DNA of 64,000 nucleotides from Chloroflexota bacterium (GTDB taxonomy: Bacteria; Chloroflexota; Anaerolineae; Anaerolineales; UBA4823). Under the pieces are notes generated by a model. It saw nothing but the letters and a program-made list of their open reading frames with translations. It did not search any database and had not been told where the DNA came from. A program made the position numbers and the translations under genes. Shown here in pieces: positions 54,017-63,183 of this stretch (the stretch's first letter is position 1; every line of letters begins with the position of its first letter). The stretch spans positions 62,001 to 126,000 of the forward strand of contig JAKOUW010000136.1 of the NCBI GenBank assembly GCA_029782365.1. The letters are read 5' to 3'.

Positions 54017-54717
54017 CATATGAATTGTCTGGTAAAGTGGCTTTGGTGACTGGCGCCGGGCGCGGCCTGGGGCGCGCTATTGCTCTGGAATTGGCGCGCC
54101 GCGGCGCTCTGCTGGCTGCCAACGATATCAGCCCGATGGGAGTGGATGCCACCGTGGAGCAGGCAGTGCGGGCGGGCGGCCAGGCGAAGGCTTATGTGTT
54201 CGATGTCGCCAAGCGTATGCCTGTCGAAGCCATGTTGGACGAAATCCTGGGTGATTTTGGCCGCCTGGACATCCTGGTGAACAACGCCGCCGTCCAACCC
54301 AAGGCCAGCCTGTTGGACATGGACGAATGGGATTGGCACCGGGTGATCGATGTCAATTTGGGCGGTCCGTTCTTCACCATGCAGCATGCCGGCCGGGCTA
54401 TGCGCGAGCAGGGCGGCGGGGTGATCTTGAATCTTGCCGACACGGCCTTGGCGCTGCCCGGGTTGGATGGCCGGACAGCTTACCTGGCCAGCAAAGGGGG
54501 CTTACTCGCTTTAAGCCGCCAGGCGGCCTACGAGTTGGGGGGCTACGGCATCCGTGTCAACGCCATGTGCACCGGTGTGTTTCTTGCGGACAGCGCACCG
54601 ACTGGTTGGCTCTCGGCCAGCGATCTAGCTGCACCCACGGAACCAGCGGAACTGGCGGCTTTCCTGTGCAGTCCAGCTGCCGCGCGTTTGACCGGACAGA
54701 TCGTGTATACGATATAA
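54013..54717 (+). CDS. Short-chain dehydrogenase/reductase
   Basis: 234 residues, Rossmann fold. TGAGRGLG is the NAD(P)-binding glycine motif, DILVNNAAV the NNAG-like motif, and YLASKGG the catalytic YxxxK; the usual Ser is replaced in the sequence ILNLADTAL (D or T at that position). CAGGAGG supports the start. It lies between the M23 gene and an enoyl-CoA hydratase and may act on acyl-CoA or a polyketide-like substrate. Confidence 0.87.
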   Translation: MTYELSGKVALVTGAGRGLGRAIALELARRGALLAANDISPMGVDATVEQAVRAGGQAKAYVFDVAKRMPVEAMLDEILGDFGRLDILVNNAAVQPKASLLDMDEWDWHRVIDVNLGGPFFTMQHAGRAMREQGGGVILNLADTALALPGLDGRTAYLASKGGLLALSRQAAYELGGYGIRVNAMCTGVFLADSAPTGWLSASDLAAPTEPAELAAFLCSPAAARLTGQIVYTI

Positions 54718-54738
54718 TCAAGATATCGGAGGTGATCT

Positions 54739-55512
54739 ATGCCATACGAAACCATCCTGACAGAGACACGCGGCCAGGTTGGACTGGTGCAGCTCAACCG
54801 CCCCAAGGCTTTAAATGCACTGAGCTCTTTATTGATGCGCGAACTTATGGAGGCCCTGGAGAGCTTTGATAACGATCCGGGGGTGGGCGCCATGGTCATC
54901 AGCGGCAACCAGCGGGCTTTTGCCGCCGGCGCTGATGTAAAAGAGATGTCTGGAGCCAGCGCAGTCGAGATGCTGCGCCGTGATATTATCGCTACATTCG
55001 ACCGCATCCAGCGCATCAAAAAACCGGTCATAGCGGCGGTCTCGGGCTTTTGCCTGGGCGGCGGCTGTGAGCTGGCCATGTCCTGCGATATGATCGTCGC
55101 CTCCGAGACGGCCAGGTTCGGCCAACCTGAGATCAACCTGGGCATCATCCCAGGTGCCGGGGGCACTCAGCGCCTGACGCGCGCTGTGGGCAAAGCTCTG
55201 GCGATGGAAATAATCTTGAATAACCGCATATTGAGCGCCCTCGACGCTGAACGCTTTGGCCTGGTCAATCGGGTGGTGCCGGTTGAGCGCTTTCTGGGAG
55301 AAGCGTTGGCGCTGGCCAGCGAGGTCGCCGCTCGCGCCCCTCTGGCGGTGCGCCTGGCCAAGGAAGTCATCAACCAGGCCTTCGAAACATCCCTGCGAGA
55401 AGGATTGGCCGACGAGCGGCGCTTGTTCTATCTGCTGTTTGCCAGCCAGGATCAGAAAGAGGGCATGGCTGCTTTTAACGAAAAACGCCCGCCCACCTGG
55501 AAAGGCGAGTAA
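54739..55512 (+). CDS. Enoyl-CoA hydratase
   Basis: 257 residues, crotonase fold. AFAAGADVKEM and SGFCLGGGCELAMSCDMIVA are the acyl-CoA pocket; the catalytic Glu lies in FGQPEINLGIIPGAGGTQRL, the classical hydratase form. It adds water to trans-2-enoyl-CoA in fatty-acid degradation. Perfect ribosome binding site (GGAGGTGATCT) before the ATG. Followed 4 bases later by the AAC(3)-like gene. Confidence 0.92.
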   Translation: MPYETILTETRGQVGLVQLNRPKALNALSSLLMRELMEALESFDNDPGVGAMVISGNQRAFAAGADVKEMSGASAVEMLRRDIIATFDRIQRIKKPVIAAVSGFCLGGGCELAMSCDMIVASETARFGQPEINLGIIPGAGGTQRLTRAVGKALAMEIILNNRILSALDAERFGLVNRVVPVERFLGEALALASEVAARAPLAVRLAKEVINQAFETSLREGLADERRLFYLLFASQDQKEGMAAFNEKRPPTWKGE

Positions 55513-55516
55513 GACC

Positions 55517-56329
55517 ATGCTGACCTTCCGGGATTTCCTGGCAGCCTTGCGGCGGTTGGAAATCGAGCGCAGCTTCCCGGTGATCGTGCACAGTTCTCTC
55601 TCAGCATTCGGACACGTGCAGGGCGGCGCTGAGACGCTGTTAGGGGCGCTGATGGGCAGTTTCCAGACCATCGTAATGCCGACCTTTACCTATAAAACCA
55701 TGATCATCCCCGAACTCGGTCCGGAAAACAACGCCTGTCGCTACGGCAGCGGTATGGTCAGCAACCAGCTTGCTGAGATATATCGCCCCAATTTGCCGGC
55801 TGACCGCCTGATGGGCATTGTCCCGGAAACTTTGCGCCGCCGCACCAACGCCCAGCGTTCGAACCACCCGGTGCTCTCATTCAGCGGTTTGAATGCCAGC
55901 GAAGCCCTCAGCGCTCAAAGCCTGGACGAACCGCTGGCGCCTCTGCACGCCCTGCGCCTGGCAGGCGGTTGGGTTCTGCTGATGGGGGTCAACCACACCG
56001 TCAATACCAGCATTCATTACGCCGAGCGTCTGGCCGGACGCAAACAATTCGTGCGCTGGTCGCTCATTTCCGACGGAGTGGTTGAGTTTGAGGGCTTTCC
56101 CGGCTGCTCAGATGGCTTTGAAGCGATCGCCCCGCACCTGAAAGAAATTACCCGCCAGGTGGTAATCGGTCCGGCTCAAATCATCGCGGTGCCGCTCGAA
56201 GGGCTGGTCAAGGTGGTGGGCAGCCGGCTGGCGGCTGATCCCCTGGCTTTGCTGTGCGCCAATCCCGACTGCGAACGCTGTAATGCAGTGCGCAGCGACC
56301 AAATTTTAAAAAACGAGCAGCTCAATTGA
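55517..56329 (+). CDS. AAC(3)-family N-acetyltransferase-like protein
   Basis: 270 residues. HSSLSAFGHVQGGAETLLGALM, IVMPTFTY, RSNHPVLSF, APLHALRLAGGWVLLMGVNHTVNTSIHYAE fit the aminoglycoside 3-N-acetyltransferase family, including its conserved H/E pocket. Chromosomal homologues often lack aminoglycoside activity; the substrate here is unknown. The start at 55517 follows the hydratase stop; a much longer frame from 55256 is antisense-free but overlaps the hydratase gene and is rejected. Confidence 0.82.
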   Translation: MLTFRDFLAALRRLEIERSFPVIVHSSLSAFGHVQGGAETLLGALMGSFQTIVMPTFTYKTMIIPELGPENNACRYGSGMVSNQLAEIYRPNLPADRLMGIVPETLRRRTNAQRSNHPVLSFSGLNASEALSAQSLDEPLAPLHALRLAGGWVLLMGVNHTVNTSIHYAERLAGRKQFVRWSLISDGVVEFEGFPGCSDGFEAIAPHLKEITRQVVIGPAQIIAVPLEGLVKVVGSRLAADPLALLCANPDCERCNAVRSDQILKNEQLN

Positions 56330-56332
56330 AAA

Positions 56333-56362
56333 ACAAAGGGCATCTGCCCAAGCGCTCTTTGT
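56333..56362. terminator. Weak bidirectional terminator between convergent genes
   Basis: ACAAAGGGC pairs with GCTCTTTGT (one G-U) around a 12-base loop. Short A and T runs flank it, between the AAC(3)-like gene and lysS. Confidence 0.5.
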
Positions 56363-56365
56363 CTT

Positions 56366-57877
56366 TCATTCCTCCTTGCGAAGATGGGGGAAGAGGATCA
56401 CTTCCCGGATATTGGGACTGCCTGTGAGCAGCATGGTCAGGCGGTCGATGCCCATGCCAAAGCCGCCCTGCGGCGGCATGCCGTAACGCATGGCCTGCAA
56501 ATAATCTTCATCCATCGGGTGGCGCTGCTCATCATCGGCGTTGTAGTCGCGCCCCATCTCCAGGAAACGCGCTTCCTGGTCGAGCGGGTCATTCAATTCA
56601 GTGAAGGCGTTGCACAATTCCATGCCGGCAATGAACCCTTCGAAGCGCTCGACGGTCGTCGGGTCGCCGGGGCGGCTCTTTGCCAGCGGCGAGATATCGC
56701 GCGGGTAATCGTAGAGGAAAGTGGGCTGAACCAGAGTGGGCTCCAGGCGCTCGCTGAGCAGTTTGTCGATCAGCTTACCGCGCGCCGCCTTGGGGTCGGC
56801 AGGCAGGCCAATGGCGCGCATGGCAGCGGCCAGGCTTTCGGCGTTGGGGTGCTGGGCCAGGTCAATGCCGGAGGTTTCTTTTAAACCTTCTACGAGCCGG
56901 ACACGCCGCCACGGCGGAGTCAGGTCGATCTCCTGTCCGTTGTAGGAAACCTTGCTGGTCCCCAGGACCTTTTGGGCGATGTAATGCACCATTTGCTCTG
57001 TCAGGCTCATCACCTGCAGGTAATCGGCATATGACCAATAAAACTCCAGCATGGTGAACTCGGGATTATGCGAGCGGTCAACGCCTTCATTGCGGAAATC
57101 GCGCCCGATTTCATAGACACGCTCGAACATGCCCACCGTCAGGCGCTTCAGGTAAAGCTCAAAGGAAATGCGCAGGTAAAGGTCTTGTTTGAGCTGATTG
57201 TGGTGGGTGGTAAAGGGTCGGGCGGCGGCGCCGCCGTAGAGTGGCTGCAGCACGGGGGTTTCCACTTCCAGGAAATCGTGCGAATCGAGGAACTCACGAA
57301 TGGCGCGTGTGATGGCGGCGCGGGCTTTAAAGATGCGCCGAACCTCCGGGTTGACAGCCAGATCGGCGTAGCGTTGGCGGTAACGCACTTCAGGATCTTC
57401 CAGCCGGGCATGGTGAACGGTCTGGCCGTCCACCACCTCATCCTTGGCTGCTGGCAGGGGAGTGATCGCCTTGGCCAGCATAGCAAAGCTCTGCACCCGC
57501 AAGGTAATCTCTCCGGTGCGCGTGCGAAAGATTTCACCGGCCGCTTGTACAAAATCACCGATGTCGAATTCATTATTGAACAGGTCGAGCTGATCCTGGC
57601 CGATATCGTTGGAGCGAAGGAAGAGCTGGATGCGCCCGGCGCCGTCTTCGATATGGGCAAAGGTGATCTTGCCCATGGTGCGGATCGAACGAATGCGCCC
57701 GGCAAGGGCGGCTTTGACGGGCTCGCTCTGCCCGGCGTTTTCGCTGGCTTCGAAAGCCGTTATCGCCTGTCCGCTGGTGTGGCTGCGCTCGGTGCGCGTC
57801 GGGTAAGGCTCATGCCCGCCTTGCCGCAGGCGAAGCAGTTTTTCCAGGCGGTTTTGTTCGAGATTGTTGAATTCCAT
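56366..57877 (-). CDS. lysS: Lysyl-tRNA synthetase, class II
   Basis: 503 residues. The N-terminal OB-fold anticodon domain ([29 protein letters not shown]) leads into the class II core. Motif 2 is [31 protein letters not shown]. Motif 3 is [29 protein letters not shown]. It lies 77 bases after the greA stop, and a strong terminator sits 23 bases before its ATG, so read-through is required. Confidence 0.96.
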   Translation of the reverse strand: MEFNNLEQNRLEKLLRLRQGGHEPYPTRTERSHTSGQAITAFEASENAGQSEPVKAALAGRIRSIRTMGKITFAHIEDGAGRIQLFLRSNDIGQDQLDLFNNEFDIGDFVQAAGEIFRTRTGEITLRVQSFAMLAKAITPLPAAKDEVVDGQTVHHARLEDPEVRYRQRYADLAVNPEVRRIFKARAAITRAIREFLDSHDFLEVETPVLQPLYGGAAARPFTTHHNQLKQDLYLRISFELYLKRLTVGMFERVYEIGRDFRNEGVDRSHNPEFTMLEFYWSYADYLQVMSLTEQMVHYIAQKVLGTSKVSYNGQEIDLTPPWRRVRLVEGLKETSGIDLAQHPNAESLAAAMRAIGLPADPKAARGKLIDKLLSERLEPTLVQPTFLYDYPRDISPLAKSRPGDPTTVERFEGFIAGMELCNAFTELNDPLDQEARFLEMGRDYNADDEQRHPMDEDYLQAMRYGMPPQGGFGMGIDRLTMLLTGSPNIREVILFPHLRKEE

Positions 57878-57899
57878 CGCTGTGCACTCCTAAAATTGA

Positions 57900-57934
57900 T
57901 AAAAAAAGCCCCGCGCAGGATGTTTGCGCGGGGC
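57900..57934 (-). terminator. Strong terminator between greA and lysS
   Basis: GCCCCGCGCA pairs perfectly with TGCGCGGGGC around a 7-base loop; on the minus strand a run of seven or more T follows. It ends 23 bases before the lysS ATG, so it may act as an attenuator for lysS. Confidence 0.9.
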
Positions 57935-57954
57935 CTGAACGATCTGCCCCAGGC

Positions 57955-58416
57955 TTATTCCACCTTGATGATCTGGACGATAAAAGAACCGGCCGGCGCA
58001 TCGACGCGCACTTTTTCGTTGAGGCGATGCCCCATCAGAGCCTTGCCCAGCGGCGATTCGTTGGAAATGCGGCCTTCGCGCGGGTTGGCTTCGGCCGGAC
58101 CGACGATTTTATAAATTTCAGGACCGCCGCCTTCTTCTTGTACGGTAACTGTGGCGCCCACCTGGATGGTTTCCGATTTGGGCGTTTCGTCAATCACGCG
58201 CGCGTTGGCTAACAGATCCTGCAATTCTTGGATCCGTCCCTCGACAAACGCCTGCTCGTTTTTTGCAGCTTCATATTCCGCGTCTTCGATCAGTTCGCCG
58301 CCTTCCATAGCTTCGTGCAAACGCTTGGCAACTTCGTCGCGCTTGACGGTGCGCAGCAGGTCAAGCTCTTCCTGCAGCTTTTGAAAGCCTTCCCGAGTAA
58401 GAAATGTTGATGGCAT
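57955..58416 (-). CDS. greA: Transcription elongation factor GreA
   Basis: 153 residues. The coiled-coil N-terminus (LTREGFQKLQEELDLLRTVKRDEVAKRLHEAMEGGELIEDAEYEAAKNEQAFVEGRIQELQ) includes the conserved acidic tip (DAEYEAAK). The FKBP-like C-terminus contains GPAEANPREGRISNESPLGKALMGHR. It rescues backtracked RNA polymerase by stimulating transcript cleavage. The 58417-58607 spacer holds no gene. Confidence 0.95.
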   Translation of the reverse strand: MPSTFLTREGFQKLQEELDLLRTVKRDEVAKRLHEAMEGGELIEDAEYEAAKNEQAFVEGRIQELQDLLANARVIDETPKSETIQVGATVTVQEEGGGPEIYKIVGPAEANPREGRISNESPLGKALMGHRLNEKVRVDAPAGSFIVQIIKVE

Positions 58417-58607
58417 GGATTTGTCCTTTTAAGAAAAGAATCACTCTCGCAGAGTGCTTCCGGTTTCTCGTCCCTAATCAAAACACTATGCGGCGTAAGA
58501 ACTTAATCTTTTTCGCCGCTGCGCGGATTGTAGCATAAAAAAATAAGAATTGCAATACCTATTGGATTAAATTGCGTGAAAGTGCTTTTTTGTGTGTGCA
58601 GCAGTCC

Positions 58608-59327
58608 TCATCTTTGCCATAGGTTCAAACCAGCGGCGTATTCAGTTATTGCCTGGCGCAGACTGGCGGCATCAGGCCAGAAGGTGCTGATCTGCGAGCG
58701 GTGTGCGGCAACTGCCGCTATCCAGGCTTCCAGGCCGGCTGGTGAGATAGAATGCGGCAGCCGACGCCAACCAGAGCGTGCCAGGTCATCCAGCTCCAAC
58801 TGGGTCTTGAGTACGTAGGGATAATCGGCGTAATACAAAAGCGGCCTTTTCAATCGTTCGGCGGCGGCGCGCACCAGGCGGTGGTCTACATGACCGCCCA
58901 ATGACAGCGGGCAGATCACCTGTACACTCTCTGGCAAGGCCTGCTCGAGCAGGGCGGTCAGTTCGGCCACCAACGTTGTCTCTGCCGGGTTGATCTCGCC
59001 AAAGAGGGCCTCTGCAGAATCATAATAATGTGGGGTTTGTTGGTCGTGTGGCCGGTAAATACAGTCGGGCAGGTTAAAATGACGGAAGTTTGCCCGCATG
59101 GCCTCGCAGGAAGCGATGTCCTCCTGTCTGCGTTGAATAACAGCCTCTGGACCAGTTTGCCAGCGGGCGTGCAGTGACATGGCAAAGGCTGACAGCGGCC
59201 GGGGTGGCAGTTCGCCAGCGCAGATGGTCCACACCTGGACCTTATCTCCTGCGTCTGCCTGCTCCCACACCAGCCCGCCGCATGAAAGTGCAATATCATC
59301 GAAGTGCGGCGAGAGATAGATCCATTC
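58608..59327 (-). CDS. PIG-L family deacetylase
   Basis: 239 residues from ATG 59327 (in frame from 59390 but without earlier ribosome binding site). YLSPHFDDIALSCGG contains the PHxDD zinc motif and LGGHVDHRLV the second histidine cluster of LmbE/PIG-L enzymes, which remove acetyl groups from GlcNAc-like residues. The substrate may be a sugar or small thiol. It is transcribed divergently from the T/P-rich protein. Confidence 0.88.
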   Translation of the reverse strand, partial: EWIYLSPHFDDIALSCGGLVWEQADAGDKVQVWTICAGELPPRPLSAFAMSLHARWQTGPEAVIQRRQEDIASCEAMRANFRHFNLPDCIYRPHDQQTPHYYDSAEALFGEINPAETTLVAELTALLEQALPESVQVICPLSLGGHVDHRLVRAAAERLKRPLLYYADYPYVLKTQLELDDLARSGWRRLPHSISPAGLEAWIAAVAAHRSQISTFWPDAASLRQAITEYAAGLNLWQR

Positions 59328-59408
59328 CATAAAAGCAATTATAGTGCATAACTTTTCCTTGCCACGCCTGTCACAAAGTGTTATCATCATCCACCGAGGG
59401 AACTTTGC

Positions 59409-59945
59409 ATGTCCATAAGCAATGAAGGCCGCATCCGTACCCGCTTTTTCATGATTTTGATTATTATTGCAACTTTGCCGGCATACTGCTGCGGTATTAT
59501 TTTGTTGCGGGCCGCGCCAAACCCTGGGCGCTTGCCCACGGACACGCCTTTTGTATTGGCGACCCGCACGCCCACCCCTGGTCCAACCGCCTTTGTGTTC
59601 ACCCCTGTGGCCACATTGCAGGGGGTGACCGTGCTCCCCAGCTTCACCCTGACACCCAGCAAAACTGCCACCATAACCGCCACGCCTACCAATACCACCA
59701 CCGGAACCGCTACTCAGACCGGGACAGCTACAGTCACCCTGACAGCTACTCCGACGTTCACATCTTCACCCACTCTGACCCCCCCGCCTTCCTTGACTCC
59801 TACCCCCACCGTCACCCAGACCTCGCCGCCCACGCCAACGGAAACACGCCGACCGCCGCCCACGATTACACCAACGGCCACCTCTGCGCCGCCCACAGAT
59901 ACGCCAACCGCAACGCCCACGGATACGCCCGTTTCAACGCCTTAG
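59409..59945 (+). CDS. Membrane-anchored Thr/Pro-rich low-complexity protein
   Basis: 178 residues. A basic start and one hydrophobic helix (residues 14-34, LPAYCCGIILL) anchor the protein. The remainder is Thr/Pro/Ala/Ser repetitive (TPTPTPT-like) without a folded domain, as in extracellular mucin-like stalks. The Thr-rich stretch is a plausible O-glycosylation substrate. No catalytic residues. Possibly a truncated form of a longer anchored protein. Confidence 0.65.
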   Translation: MSISNEGRIRTRFFMILIIIATLPAYCCGIILLRAAPNPGRLPTDTPFVLATRTPTPGPTAFVFTPVATLQGVTVLPSFTLTPSKTATITATPTNTTTGTATQTGTATVTLTATPTFTSSPTLTPPPSLTPTPTVTQTSPPTPTETRRPPPTITPTATSAPPTDTPTATPTDTPVSTP

Positions 59946-59989
59946 GGCGGGGTACAATATCCTGGTTTATTTAAATTTTGGGATCCAAT

Positions 59990-61054
59990 ATGATGACCAA
60001 CGAACTGCAAAAATTTCTCAAGCAATTGATTACGCTGCCCGGGCTTTCGGGTCATGAGGGGCCGGTGCGGCAGGTGATCCAGGAGACCTGGCAGCCGCTT
60101 TCTGACGCTACAACCGTCAGCCGCCTGGGCAGCCTGCACGCTCTGAGGAACGGGGTTGGCCCCCAGCCGCGCCCTGTGATCCTACTCTCGGCGCATATGG
60201 ATGCCATTGGCATGATGGTGACTGGCATCATTGACGGCTTGCTGCGCTTCACCAGTATCGGCGGCCTGGATCCACGCGTCCTGCCCGGCCAACTTGTGAC
60301 CGTGCATGGCCGCGGCGATTTGCCCGGGATGATTGTTCAGCCGCTGGCATCGCTTTTACCGCAAAGTAATAATGATGGCGCGGTGCCTATCTCTCAGCTC
60401 CTCATTGATGTCGGCCTGGAAGTTGCCGAAGTGCGCCGCAAAGTGCAGATTGGCGACCTGGTGTCCTACGCTCAGCAGCCGGTTGAGATGACCGGTGAGA
60501 CGTTGGCGGGCCATTCGCTGGATAACCGGGCATCGGTTGCGGTGGTCACCCACTGTTTGCAGCTCTTGCGAGATCGTAAACACGCCTGGGATGTCTGGGC
60601 GGTTGCTTCTACCCAGGAGGAAGAGACGCTGGGAGGTGCGATCACCTCCGCATTTGAACTCAAACCGGCCCTGGCGGTGGCGATTGATGTCACCTTTGCC
60701 TCCAGCCCGGGCAGTCCTGCTCACCGCACATTCCCGCTGGCGAAAGGACCGACTATAGGTTGGGGACCGAATGTGCACGCCGGTCTTTTCAAGACCTTTA
60801 AAGAAGTTGCCGACCAGAATGAAATTCCCTATGCCATCGAAGTGATGCCGCGTCATTCAGGCACCGACGCGTATGGCATCCAGGTAGTGGCAGAAGGTGT
60901 GCCGACCATGGTGATTGGTGTGCCCCTGCGTTATATGCACACTCCGGTAGAAATGGTATCGATGAAAGATATCGCCCGCGCCGGGCGTCTGCTGGCCGAG
61001 TTCATTTGCAGCCTGCAGCTCGATTACACCGAGAGCCTGGTTTTGGATGATTAG
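59990..61054 (+). CDS. M42-family aminopeptidase, copy 1
   Basis: 354 residues. LLSAHMDAIG carries the first metal ligand, SLDNRASVAVV the second, TQEEETLGG the catalytic Glu-Glu, AIDVTF the next Asp, and SGTDAYG with RYMHTP the last ligands. The peptidase dome domain lies around residues 80-170. M42 enzymes are cobalt/zinc aminopeptidases forming tetrahedral dodecamers. First of three tandem copies. Confidence 0.9.
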   Translation: MMTNELQKFLKQLITLPGLSGHEGPVRQVIQETWQPLSDATTVSRLGSLHALRNGVGPQPRPVILLSAHMDAIGMMVTGIIDGLLRFTSIGGLDPRVLPGQLVTVHGRGDLPGMIVQPLASLLPQSNNDGAVPISQLLIDVGLEVAEVRRKVQIGDLVSYAQQPVEMTGETLAGHSLDNRASVAVVTHCLQLLRDRKHAWDVWAVASTQEEETLGGAITSAFELKPALAVAIDVTFASSPGSPAHRTFPLAKGPTIGWGPNVHAGLFKTFKEVADQNEIPYAIEVMPRHSGTDAYGIQVVAEGVPTMVIGVPLRYMHTPVEMVSMKDIARAGRLLAEFICSLQLDYTESLVLDD

Positions 61055-61067
61055 GAAGGCTGTTCAC

Positions 61068-62159
61068 ATGACTGGAAAACCTGATTCTACCTCTCGCTTT
61101 TCCCGCATTGGCTCCAGCCAGCTTCGCCTGCTGGAGCGGTTGTCAAACGCACCGGGCGTCTCCGGCGACGAAGGCGAAGTGCGCAAGATCGTGCTGGAAG
61201 AGGTGCGGCCCCTCGCCGATGAAGTCAAAGTGGATGCATTGGGCAACGTGCTGGCAGTGCGCCGGGCGCGCAGTGGCACCGGACAGCATCTACGGGTTAT
61301 GCTGGACGCTCACATGGATGAAGTCGGTTTGATGCTGGTGAAAGACGAAGGCGAGGGCATCTTTCGTTTTGACACCGTGGGGGGCGTCGAAGTGCGCTAC
61401 CTTGTAGGTAAGACAGTGCAGATCGGCAAAGAACATATCCCAGGTGTGATTGGCGCCAAGCCCATTCACCTGGCTGAAAAAGGCGAGCTGAAAAACGCCA
61501 TCTCTTTAGAGGCACTGCGCATCGATGTCGGTCCGGCTGGCAGCAAAGCGAAAATCGGCGATCGGGCTACATTTTTCACCGCCTTCACCCGTCTGGGTCC
61601 CAGTGTGCGCGGTAAGGCCCTGGATGACCGTATCGGTGTCGTCACGCTGATCGAGTTGTTAAAGTCAGCCCCTGAGCATATCGACCTGCTGTGCGCTTTT
61701 GCTGTGCAGGAAGAAATTGGAGCGCGTGGGGCGCGGGTGGCGGCATATGCATTTCAACCCGACATTGCGATAGCCCTGGATGTCACCCCGGCACGCGACC
61801 TGCCCGCCTGGGATGGCAGTGAAAATGCGATGTACAACACCCGCCTGGGCGCTGGACCGGCACTCTACGCCGCCGACAGCAGCACCCTGGCAGACCCGCG
61901 CTTGATGCGCTTTTTCATTCAGACAGCCGAGACGCATGGTATCCCGTTCCAGGTCCGCCAGCCAGGCTCCGGTGGTACGGACGCCGGCGCGATTCATCTG
62001 TCGCGCGGCGGCGTGCCAAGCATCTCCATTTCAACACCCGGACGCTACCTGCACACGCCGGCTGGCATTTCCCGAATCGCAGACTGGCAAAACACGCTGA
62101 CCTTAATGCAGGCGGCCTTGGGTGATTTGACGGCTGGAATTTTGTCTGTTGAACGCTGA
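61068..62159 (+). CDS. M42-family aminopeptidase, copy 2
   Basis: 363 residues. LDAHMDEVG, ALDDRIGVV, VQEEIGARGARVAAY, ALDVTPA, GGTDAGAI and RYLHTP reproduce the M42 metal sites. The ATG at 61068 follows GGAAGG; an in-frame ATG at 61047 would lie inside copy 1. About as divergent from copy 1 as from copy 3 by eye. Confidence 0.92.
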   Translation: MTGKPDSTSRFSRIGSSQLRLLERLSNAPGVSGDEGEVRKIVLEEVRPLADEVKVDALGNVLAVRRARSGTGQHLRVMLDAHMDEVGLMLVKDEGEGIFRFDTVGGVEVRYLVGKTVQIGKEHIPGVIGAKPIHLAEKGELKNAISLEALRIDVGPAGSKAKIGDRATFFTAFTRLGPSVRGKALDDRIGVVTLIELLKSAPEHIDLLCAFAVQEEIGARGARVAAYAFQPDIAIALDVTPARDLPAWDGSENAMYNTRLGAGPALYAADSSTLADPRLMRFFIQTAETHGIPFQVRQPGSGGTDAGAIHLSRGGVPSISISTPGRYLHTPAGISRIADWQNTLTLMQAALGDLTAGILSVER

Positions 62160-62184
62160 TCTTTTCGATGATTGAGGAGTTTTT

Positions 62185-63177
62185 ATGAAAGCATTGGTGA
62201 AGAAACTGGTTGAAACTACAGCTCCCTCGGGCTATGAAAAGCCACTGCGTGCAGTGGTGCAGGCGGAAGTGACGCCGCTGGCAGATGAAGTATCTGTGGA
62301 TGCCTTGGGAAACCTGGTCGCATTGAAGAAGGGCAGTGGGGATTTAAAGATCATGCTTTCTGCGCACATGGACGAAATTGGCTTGATTGCCACGCATATC
62401 GATGAGAATGGCTTTGTGCGTTTCACCACTCTGGGCGGCGTGCGCCCCAATACCTGCCTGGGCGGGCGGGTGCGCTTTCTGAACGGCGCCAGCGGAGTAA
62501 TTGGCAGTGAGCGCCTCGAAGATCCGTCGAAAACGCCAACTTTCGAGCAGTTGTTTATCGATGTCGGCGCCTCCAGCCGCAAAGACTGCCCTGTGAAAGT
62601 GGGCGACGTGGCCGGTTTTGAGCGCCCCCTTATCGATATGGGCAGTCGCATGGTAGCTAAGTCGATGGATGACCGCATCGGCGTGGCGGTGCTCATTGAA
62701 ACTTTACGAATGCTCCAGCAGACTCCACACCAGGTGTATTTTGTTTTCAGTACGCAAGAAGAAGTCGGACTGCGCGGCGCCACCACCGCAGCCTACGCGC
62801 TGGACCCGGATATTGGCGTCTCAGTGGATGTGACCGGCACAGGCGACACCCCCAAAGCCGGTAAAATGGAAGTGAGCCTGGGTAAAGGTCCGGCAATCAA
62901 AGTGCGCGATGGCGGCATGCTCTCTGACCCGCGCATCGTGGACTGGATGGTGAAAGCCGCGAAAAAGAACAAGATTCCTTATCAACTGGAGATCCTGGAG
63001 GGCGGCACAACCGATGCGCGCGTCATGCAGGTCACCCGGGCTGGCGTGCCGGCGGGCTGTGTCTCGATCCCATGCCGTTACGTTCATTCGCCTTCGGAAA
63101 CGGTAGATGTCAATGATGTTGAGAATGCTGTGAAACTGCTGGCAGCGCTGCTCTCATCGCCTGTCCAGTTGGAGTGA
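62185..63177 (+). CDS. M42-family aminopeptidase, copy 3
   Basis: 330 residues. LSAHMDEIG, SMDDRIGVAVLIE, STQEEVGLRGATTAAY, SVDVTGTGD, TTDARVM and RYVHSPSE supply the metal and catalytic motifs. GAGGAG precedes the ATG. The last of the triplet, followed by a solute-binding lipoprotein gene on the same strand. Confidence 0.93.
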   Translation: MKALVKKLVETTAPSGYEKPLRAVVQAEVTPLADEVSVDALGNLVALKKGSGDLKIMLSAHMDEIGLIATHIDENGFVRFTTLGGVRPNTCLGGRVRFLNGASGVIGSERLEDPSKTPTFEQLFIDVGASSRKDCPVKVGDVAGFERPLIDMGSRMVAKSMDDRIGVAVLIETLRMLQQTPHQVYFVFSTQEEVGLRGATTAAYALDPDIGVSVDVTGTGDTPKAGKMEVSLGKGPAIKVRDGGMLSDPRIVDWMVKAAKKNKIPYQLEILEGGTTDARVMQVTRAGVPAGCVSIPCRYVHSPSETVDVNDVENAVKLLAALLSSPVQLE

Positions 63178-63183
63178 TTTGCC

